This document shows positions 58,254 to 64,000 of a stretch of DNA of 64,000 nucleotides, piece by piece; positions within the stretch are counted from its first letter, which is position 1; each line of letters begins with the position of its first letter. This DNA is from an uncultured Acetatifactor sp. (GTDB taxonomy: Bacteria > Bacillota > Clostridia > Lachnospirales > Lachnospiraceae), in contig CAJUGH010000018.1 of the NCBI GenBank assembly GCA_910586215.1, positions 23,552 through 87,551 on the forward strand, given 5' to 3'. A program made the position numbers and the translations under genes. The notes beneath the pieces were generated by a model. That model ran no database searches and had not been told where the DNA came from. It worked only from the letters and a program-made list of their open reading frames with translations.

Positions 58254-60879
58254 GGTACACCTCCCCCTGTTTTTCCACATTTGCATCTGCTTTTTCTGTG
58301 TCATTCGTGTCATCTATGTCATGCTCTGGCCCGTCATCTATGTCATATTCCGGTATGTCTTCCCTGTCCGTTTCCTGGCCGCCGGATTCCTCCTGAAGTG
58401 GCCCTTCTATCCGGGGCACTTCTCCAGACTCTTCCCGTTCTGCCCAGTCCATCTTTTCCACCGTGTCCCTGGCCCGGACCACAGCACCCATCTCCCCGTC
58501 TATGACGCCAGAGAATTCCCCGTCTATGACGCCATTGATGTAACCTTTGATGTGGCCATTCATCCGGATCCGCCCTCCCTGGGGAAGTGGTTTCACCGTA
58601 TCCCGTTTCAAGGTAAACGCCGTCTTCTCTATGATGATATCGCCCACCAGCAAGGTCTGTGGCAGCACCAGCAGCACCAGGGCAATGCTTGTCAAGGTCC
58701 CCCGCCCCAGGGCCAGGCCAATGGCTGCCACCACCGCGTTGGAAGATACGTTGCTGATGATGAAACCTGCTGCCACCAGCATGGAACCGCTTGTCACTAT
58801 GGTGGGGAATGCCTGGTTCAAGGTCTCCACAATGGCTTTCTTGATAGGCATGTAGCTTTTCAGTTCCATGTATCTGCTGGTGATCACGATAGCATAGTCA
58901 ATGGTGGCCCCCATCTGGATGGCAGATACCACCAGATATCCCAGGAAATACACCGGCTCATCCAGCAGGTATGGCAGGGAAAAATTCATCCAGATACTAC
59001 CCTGGATCGTTACCACCAGCAGTACCGGCAATCCTGCCGACTGGAAGGTAAACAACAGGATCACCATCACAAACAGGGCCGTCAGCACAGTGATAATGGT
59101 ATTGTCCATGCCAAAGGAATCACTTAAGTCCTTATTGCTGGTGGAATTGCCCACCAGGTAGATGGAGTCATAGTCGTAAACCCCAGCCACCGTGTTCCGG
59201 ATCCGCTCCAGGGCCTCATAGGTCTCCTCTCCCTCCACAGGGACGGACAGTTCCAGCACAAAACGGCTGTAGTCCTGCCCCAGGAGCTGATCCCGGGCAA
59301 TACTGATCTGGGAATAAGCATCTGTCAGTGTTTCCTCCAGATCTTCCTCCAGGGTCACATTGCCGCTCTCCTTCTGGTCATAGATAAACAGGAACATATC
59401 GATCAAGGGTACCCTGTACTGCCCAACCCCGTTCAGCAATGCACCATAGTTGCCCTGGTTTACCGCATAGGCCGAGTACAGCAGATTGGCAAACTCAATA
59501 TCCATGTCGATCAGTTCGGAAAACTCCCTGGGGGAGAGTTGTTCCGTGAGCATATACCCGTCCATGGCTTCAATGTTGGCCAGGCCCATACAGGAATTGA
59601 CCTCCTCCATGGAGGATAGCGCCTTGAGTGCCCTGGCTTCTTTCTCATAATCCCCGTTTGGCACAAGCACTGCCAACTGGTTGATCACCCCGAACTTCTG
59701 GTTCACCATGCTCACGGAGAACCGGTTCGCACTCATGGTCTTGGACTCCAGGGTATTCACGTCATACACGTACCTGGCTTTTCCTGACAGCACCGCAGAC
59801 AGGATCACCGCCGCCACCATCAAGGGCGGCATGATATAGCGGGTATGTACACAGAATTTGCCCACAGCCGTAATCTTAGGCACAAAACTCTTGTGATGGG
59901 AACCGTCAATGGCACGGGCAAATGTGAGAAGCAGGCCGGGCATCAGGAAGAACACCGACACCAGGCTCAGCACAATGGCCTTAGCCAGCACGATCCCCAT
60001 GTCATACCCGATCCTGAACTGCATGAACATCAGCGCCACCATGCCGGACACGGTGGTCAGGGAACTGGAGGAGATCTCCGGAATGGCCTTGCTCAAGGCC
60101 ACAATCACTGCCTCCCTGGCATCCTTGTCCTCGTGCTCCTCCATAAAACGGTGGCAGAGAATGATGGCATAGTCCACTGCCAGGGCAAGCTGCAGCACCA
60201 CCGCTATGGAATCCGTCACAAAGCTGATGGTGCCAAACCAGTAATTGGTCCCTTTGTTCAGGATGGCTGCCACAATAAAGGTCATCAGGAAAACCGGGAT
60301 CTCCGCGTAGGTGGTGGAGGTAAACAGTAAGACTGCCACAATGACTACCCCGGCAAGCAGCAGGATCACGATCATGTCATCGCTTAAGTCATCTGCATCC
60401 CGTTCCTCCTGCCCAATGTCAGAACTATAATAGACATCATAGCCGGACAATTCCTCCAGCACGGCCTGGAGCTTCTCCTGGGTGGCTGCCTCCCCTGCAT
60501 CCCCGTCAAAAGTAACCTCCAGAAGTGCCTCCATTTCATGATAGTGCTCCTCACTGTCATCAAAATCCAGCATACTGACACCATCCATGGCTTCTACCTG
60601 GTCGGCCAGGGCCTGGGCCTCCTCCAGCGTCACATTACATACCATAATCCGGGCCGTGCCATAGGTGATGAACTGCTCCTCCATAAGGTCCAGGCCCCGC
60701 CTTGTCTCCGTGGTATCCGGCAGGTAGCTGGTCAAGTCATTGTTCACTTTCACCTTATCCATGGACACCAGACAAAACAGGATCAGCATGATGAACACCA
60801 GATAGAATCCCTTCCGCTTGTCAACGATCAGCGTGGACAACTTGATCATGAAAGACTCCTCTTTCTTCTCTTTTCCCAT
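58246..60879 (-). CDS. MMPL/RND-family transporter
   Basis: An 877-residue membrane transporter with two repeats, each with a lone N-terminal helix, an extracellular domain and a bundle of helices. AVDYAIILCHRFMEEHED (~240) and ATIDYAIVITSRYMELK (~665) are the paired proton-relay and sterol-sensing-like motifs of the MMPL group. The C-terminal tail (about 770-877) is hydrophilic, with short repeats (NGVIDGEFSGVIDGE and DIDDGPEHDIDD). It is the first gene of an operon with the GLUG-repeat surface protein and faces the TetR gene across shared promoters. Exported lipid or surface polymer is the family theme; the cargo is unknown. Confidence 0.9.
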   Translation of the reverse strand: MGKEKKEESFMIKLSTLIVDKRKGFYLVFIMLILFCLVSMDKVKVNNDLTSYLPDTTETRRGLDLMEEQFITYGTARIMVCNVTLEEAQALADQVEAMDGVSMLDFDDSEEHYHEMEALLEVTFDGDAGEAATQEKLQAVLEELSGYDVYYSSDIGQEERDADDLSDDMIVILLLAGVVIVAVLLFTSTTYAEIPVFLMTFIVAAILNKGTNYWFGTISFVTDSIAVVLQLALAVDYAIILCHRFMEEHEDKDAREAVIVALSKAIPEISSSSLTTVSGMVALMFMQFRIGYDMGIVLAKAIVLSLVSVFFLMPGLLLTFARAIDGSHHKSFVPKITAVGKFCVHTRYIMPPLMVAAVILSAVLSGKARYVYDVNTLESKTMSANRFSVSMVNQKFGVINQLAVLVPNGDYEKEARALKALSSMEEVNSCMGLANIEAMDGYMLTEQLSPREFSELIDMDIEFANLLYSAYAVNQGNYGALLNGVGQYRVPLIDMFLFIYDQKESGNVTLEEDLEETLTDAYSQISIARDQLLGQDYSRFVLELSVPVEGEETYEALERIRNTVAGVYDYDSIYLVGNSTSNKDLSDSFGMDNTIITVLTALFVMVILLFTFQSAGLPVLLVVTIQGSIWMNFSLPYLLDEPVYFLGYLVVSAIQMGATIDYAIVITSRYMELKSYMPIKKAIVETLNQAFPTIVTSGSMLVAAGFIISNVSSNAVVAAIGLALGRGTLTSIALVLLVLPQTLLVGDIIIEKTAFTLKRDTVKPLPQGGRIRMNGHIKGYINGVIDGEFSGVIDGEMGAVVRARDTVEKMDWAEREESGEVPRIEGPLQEESGGQETDREDIPEYDIDDGPEHDIDDTNDTEKADANVEKQGEVYHE

Positions 60880-61023
60880 TTGCCCCTATACTCCTCTCTG
60901 CGAAAAAATACCACCTGCACGGTTGTCATCCCAGTGGTCCGCCTGCATGCAGTCTCCTGCAGGACGGACTATCGGGTTAGCAGCCTCCTTTAAAGCAACA
61001 TACATAAACGCAATGCGAAATTT

Positions 61024-61064
61024 ACAAGTGTGCTTTAATAGACAAGTGTTGATTTTCTTTTCAA
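61024..61064 (-). promoter_or_regulatory. MMPL operon promoter with paired ACACTTGT repeats
   Basis: Minus strand TTGAAA (61064-61059), an 18-base spacer and TATTAA (61040-61035). The octamer ACACTTGT occurs in the spacer (61049-61042) and again 18 bases on (61031-61024), bracketing the -10. They are candidate sites for the divergent TetR regulator. Confidence 0.55.
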
Positions 61065-61077
61065 AGGATATTATAAT
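61049..61077 (+). promoter_or_regulatory. Promoter of the TetR regulator
   Basis: TTGATT, 17 bases and TATAAT; it overlaps the divergent MMPL promoter, so one bound repressor could control both. The leader to the start codon at 61359 is about 270 bases long and shows no other gene. Confidence 0.6.
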
Positions 61078-61358
61078 GGAGATTGCAGAAAAGACAATAA
61101 ACAGTTTCAGACAGCATGATGAATAATAGACATTTTCTTACGTATCTGTCTATAATTTATGAAGTCTTTAGAAACAGGAAAGAAATGAGATATATTGGAA
61201 CAGTTTGGTGGCCTGTCCGGGCTGTCATGATATATCCGATGCCGGACACAGACAGGTATCGCCCACCATGGGCATGTATCTGTCCCGCAGGCTACGTTAC
61301 GCACACAGACGGGGCACAGCTGCCAGCATATGCCCTCCTCTTTGGAAAGGCGCCAGAC

Positions 61359-62042
61359 ATGAGTACAAGACAGGACTCCAGCCCACACCCCGGATCTCAA
61401 GCCAGTATGCCCCAGGTCCCCGGCTCCCAGCCTCCTAACCCCCTAACCCACAGACTCTCCTCTTCAGAAAAATCTCTGCCGAAAAAGACTGACCGCCGGG
61501 TACGCAGGACAAAAGCCCTGCTGCAGCAGGGCCTGATAGAACTGATGAAGGAAAAGGAGATCAAGGATATCTCCGTAAAGGAATTGTCCGACCTGGCAGA
61601 CATCAACCGGGGCACCTTCTACCTCCACTACAACGACATCTACGATATGCTTGCCAAAATGGAGGATGAACTCTTCGTGGAATTCCATGAGATCCTGACC
61701 CATACCCTGGAGGATCAGACAGGGCATCCAGGCATCTCCCAGGAGACCACCCTGCAGAATGTCTTCTCCTTCCTGGAGCGCCACCGCGATGTGGCCCAGG
61801 CCATGATGGGACCCCATGGGGACCTGGCCTTCGTGAACCGCTTGAAAAAGCTGGTGCAGGAACGGCTCTACACCATCCTGTCCCAGAAGGCCCCCTCCCA
61901 GGACTGTGACTATGTGGATGCCTTCGCCGTGGCGGGCTGCATCGGTGTCATAGAGACCTGGCTGAACCACCCCTCCCCCAGGCCACCGGAAGAAATGGCT
62001 GCCCTGTGCAGCCGGATGCTGGCCAGGGGACTGTTCCCATGA
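61359..62042 (+). CDS. TetR-family regulator
   Basis: A 227-residue regulator. After a proline- and serine-rich N-terminal extension (about 45 residues), the helix-turn-helix is IKDISVKELSDLADINRGTF followed by YLHYND (about 67-92), and a ligand domain with C-terminal VAGCIGVIETWLNHPSPRPP follows. ATG 61359 has GGAAAGG eight bases upstream; the frame is open to 61116. It is divergent from the MMPL operon, which it most likely represses. Confidence 0.85.
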   Translation: MSTRQDSSPHPGSQASMPQVPGSQPPNPLTHRLSSSEKSLPKKTDRRVRRTKALLQQGLIELMKEKEIKDISVKELSDLADINRGTFYLHYNDIYDMLAKMEDELFVEFHEILTHTLEDQTGHPGISQETTLQNVFSFLERHRDVAQAMMGPHGDLAFVNRLKKLVQERLYTILSQKAPSQDCDYVDAFAVAGCIGVIETWLNHPSPRPPEEMAALCSRMLARGLFP

Positions 62043-62103
62043 AGCGCCCTGGCCCGTCCGGGCGGCCTGTGATGGGCATCTGCCCGGCTATCTGCTCCCT
62101 TCT

Positions 62104-62583
62104 CTACAAGGCTTTGTACTGCTCCTGTAGATATTCCAGCAGTCCCTCACAGCCCTCCGATACATCCCGGTATGTGGCATCGAAATCACCGGTATACCAG
62201 GGGTCTGAGATGTCCCGGTCTGAGCCCGCGAAAGACAGGAGCTTGTGGATCTTCCCCTCCGGGTCGCGGCCCAGCATCCGGCGCATGTTGCGGATGTTGA
62301 CGCTGTCCATGCCGATGAGGTAGTCGTATTTCCCATAGTCTGACTGCTTAAGCTGGACGGCCCGCTTTCCGGCACAGCCGATGCCATGCTCCGCAAGTTT
62401 GGTCCTGGCAGGCGGGTAGACAGGGTTGCCTATGCCATTCCAGATCTCCTCCGTACTAGTGGCGGCAGAGGCGATGTGGAACTGGTCGGAAAGGCCGGCT
62501 TTTTCTACCATGTCCTTCATGATGAACTCGGCCATGGGGCTGCGGCAGATGTTGCCGTGGCACACAAAAAGTATCTTAATCAT
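62104..62583 (-). CDS. Low-molecular-weight protein-tyrosine phosphatase
   Basis: A 159-residue phosphatase. The P-loop CHGNICR (Cys8 to Arg14) and the general-acid Asp in ISDPWYTGDF (~128) are both intact. In Firmicutes such enzymes often control capsule or stress kinases; no kinase gene adjoins it. It lies just left of the mobile element edge. Confidence 0.93.
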   Translation of the reverse strand: MIKILFVCHGNICRSPMAEFIMKDMVEKAGLSDQFHIASAATSTEEIWNGIGNPVYPPARTKLAEHGIGCAGKRAVQLKQSDYGKYDYLIGMDSVNIRNMRRMLGRDPEGKIHKLLSFAGSDRDISDPWYTGDFDATYRDVSEGCEGLLEYLQEQYKAL

Positions 62584-62822
62584 GTTAGTTTTTCCTCCTA
62601 AAATGCTTTGATTTGCCGTGTTTTGGCGCGATTTGCAGGGTTTGCTTTTTCCGTGGAGATTGTGAAAAATGTAACGAAAATGGCAAAACGGGGCATATTG
62701 ATTCCGTCAATCATAGTAAAAACGTAGTAGGAAGTGGGGTGTTTACTACTGTGGTATTTTAGCATAAGTCAATCCATTACGCTATCAAACTCAAATCGAA
62801 AATACATCTATTACGTCATCTA

Positions 62823-63668
62823 CTAAATTTGCATACCTGTTTTCTCTTTTAAATAATTATCACAGTTTTCATCTAAGACATGTTTATGCTTGCACAAAAA
62901 ATCTGATACAAATGGCGCCACCCAATATTGTGAATCTTCTGGTGGAGCAGCTCCCACATCCAGATAATCAGTATAATCACATGACATAATAAGTAGTGGA
63001 CGAATTAATACGACCAAAAACAGAAAAGATATCGTAACAAATACCGCCGCTTCACTAAATTCATCACATTTTTCTTTTACCTTTTTTCTTTGAATCAGTT
63101 GATTAAATGATTCATTATAAAATAGATACCCATTAGAATGGACGTAATTATTGAGCTTATCCGCCAATTTATCAAATGAATCTTTCAAATTATACTGTTG
63201 TACAGCCTTCTTAGCTGCCGGATGAGATGCAATGCATTTCAATACAGAACCAATATGCAAATCATTTTGTTGATTATGTACCCAATCCCAAATATTTTTT
63301 TCATCAACGCTTAAATCATTTATTTCTACGAACTGAGTAAAATCACTTTTATCAGCTACTGCAAATTGATATACATAATAAAACAAATCATCCCGAAACT
63401 TTCTAAGGAGAGAATAGGCATCTGCAAAATTAGCATTCATACAACAATAACGAATACTTTCCATTGTTCTGGTAGCCGAGTCAAGAATGATACTACTGCT
63501 AACTACTCCAGTTCTTCTAAGTACGGACATATCCCTTCCCATGGAAAGATATCCCAATTCATTAAGGAAATCTCTTATTTCTGTTAAGATTTCCAATAAA
63601 CGATTAAACTCCGGCTCCCGACTTACATCATACCTATTTTTTTCAAATACATTTGTTGATGTAAACAT
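62823..63668 (-). CDS. Hypothetical protein, AT-rich, in a mobile element
   Basis: A 281-residue protein that I do not recognise. The first ~185 residues are helical and soluble (a conserved-looking RDFLNELGYLSMGRDMSVLR opening and NIWDWVHNQQNDLHIGSVL), a hydrophobic segment near 208-228 (VFVTISFLFLVVLIRPLLI) makes a membrane anchor, and the tail is polar. Base composition is far more AT-rich than all genes to the left, and AGAGGATTTAT precedes the ATG. It stands next to the integrase C-terminus, so horizontal transfer is likely. Confidence 0.75.
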   Translation of the reverse strand: MFTSTNVFEKNRYDVSREPEFNRLLEILTEIRDFLNELGYLSMGRDMSVLRRTGVVSSSIILDSATRTMESIRYCCMNANFADAYSLLRKFRDDLFYYVYQFAVADKSDFTQFVEINDLSVDEKNIWDWVHNQQNDLHIGSVLKCIASHPAAKKAVQQYNLKDSFDKLADKLNNYVHSNGYLFYNESFNQLIQRKKVKEKCDEFSEAAVFVTISFLFLVVLIRPLLIMSCDYTDYLDVGAAPPEDSQYWVAPFVSDFLCKHKHVLDENCDNYLKEKTGMQI

Positions 63669-63757
63669 ATAAATCCTCTTTCATTTTCGCATCTCTAAAA
63701 AATAACTACTTGAATATTCTATCATAAAACCATGTATTATGGTATAGAAAATAAACG

Positions 63758-63782
63758 AAAAAATGCCCTGCCGAAGCAGGGC
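63758..63782 (-). terminator. Terminator of the integrase gene
   Basis: Minus strand: GCCCTGC-TTCG-GCAGGGC, a 7-bp stem with a UUCG tetraloop, followed by ATTTTTT. It sits 18 bases after the integrase stop. Confidence 0.85.
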
Positions 63783-63799
63783 GCAAAAACTCTCCTTAT

Positions 63800-64000
63800 T
63801 TAGATTGCCCGAAACATTTTCTGTGAAACAGGCTTCTCCTCCTTGTTCTTTTCCAATTCCTTTCTGGCGTTCTCCAAGTCCTCCATCCGGCGCAGCTCGT
63901 CCGTGGCATCTTCCAAGCCAAGGTGCGTGTAGGTATTTGATGTCGCCCCGATATCGCTATGCCCCATCAGGTACTGTAGCGTCTTGGGGTTCATGCCTGA
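63800..64000 (-). CDS. Tyrosine recombinase/integrase, C-terminal part (5' end outside window)
   Basis: The visible ~66 residues contain NPKTLQYLMGHSDIGATSNT followed by YTHLG, the GHS and catalytic Tyr region of phage/ICE-type tyrosine recombinases, and a charged C-terminal helix (ENARKELEKNKEEK). The Arg-His-Arg half lies beyond the right edge. Its presence marks the end of an integrated element. Confidence 0.88.
   Translation of the reverse strand, partial: SGMNPKTLQYLMGHSDIGATSNTYTHLGLEDATDELRRMEDLENARKELEKNKEEKPVSQKMFRAI

Overview
The window looks like chromosomal DNA of an anaerobic Firmicute, most likely a Lachnospiraceae-type gut clostridium. The evidence is the gene content: ptb-buk for butyrate, AsnA, an Rrf2-metY-cysK-nifS-nifU cysteine/Fe-S cluster, the KtrAB potassium system, YesM/YesN-type two-component systems, an RsiV-like anti-sigma factor and PTS HPr-like control. 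Ribosome sites are consistently AGGAGG and the coding sequence is fairly GC-rich. The species assignment is inference. No rRNA, tRNA, CRISPR array or insertion sequence was seen.

Layout. 1-3.4 kb: a minus-strand operon of GH13 amylase, glycolipid glucosyltransferase and PlsY-like acyltransferase, led by a promoter and an unusual leader with two DnaA boxes. 3.4-9.2 kb: a nuclease-fused Rad3/DinG helicase, an HPr-like protein without the active histidine, and a radical-SAM/DUF4130 DNA-repair pair under a LexA-type SOS box. 9.2-12.7 kb: asnA, a hypothetical gene, an ECF sigma/RsiV pair with an autoregulatory promoter, and a small broken copy of the rsiV coding sequence. 12.8-20.7 kb: a FlhA-domain fragment, a deleted DUF1703 ATPase, a large membrane protein, an aldo/keto reductase-ferredoxin fusion, two flavodoxin-like genes, a gutted methionyl-tRNA synthetase and an acyltransferase. 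20.8-28.3 kb: two Gfo/Idh/MocA plus TIM-barrel epimerase pairs flanking a beta-propeller lyase-like gene and an orphan C5 methyltransferase, probably for uncommon sugars or glycosides.

28.4-38.4 kb is strikingly decayed. It holds two ruined two-component systems, an ABC permease/solute-binding protein/GH95 fucosidase chimera, frameshifted carbohydrate and hydrolase genes and another DUF1703 scrap, mixed with intact flavodoxin, EutH and SGNH esterase genes. Several remnants keep their ribosome site and first 20-40 codons and then jump to the 3' part of the same gene, so internal deletion has happened repeatedly.

38.4-42.9 kb is the sulfur/Fe-S regulon with a palindromic operator. 42.9-48.9 kb is hexuronate catabolism (uxaA, uxaB, LacI regulator, uxaC) with the same TGTAA-N4-TTACA operator at two promoters. 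49-53 kb: ktrAB and ptb-buk. 53.3-62 kb: an operon of MMPL transporter, GLUG-repeat surface protein, HAD phosphatase and split chromate transporter, divergent from a TetR regulator. 62.1-64 kb: a low-molecular-weight tyrosine phosphatase, then an AT-rich hypothetical gene and the C-terminus of a tyrosine recombinase, which marks the edge of a mobile element running off the right end.
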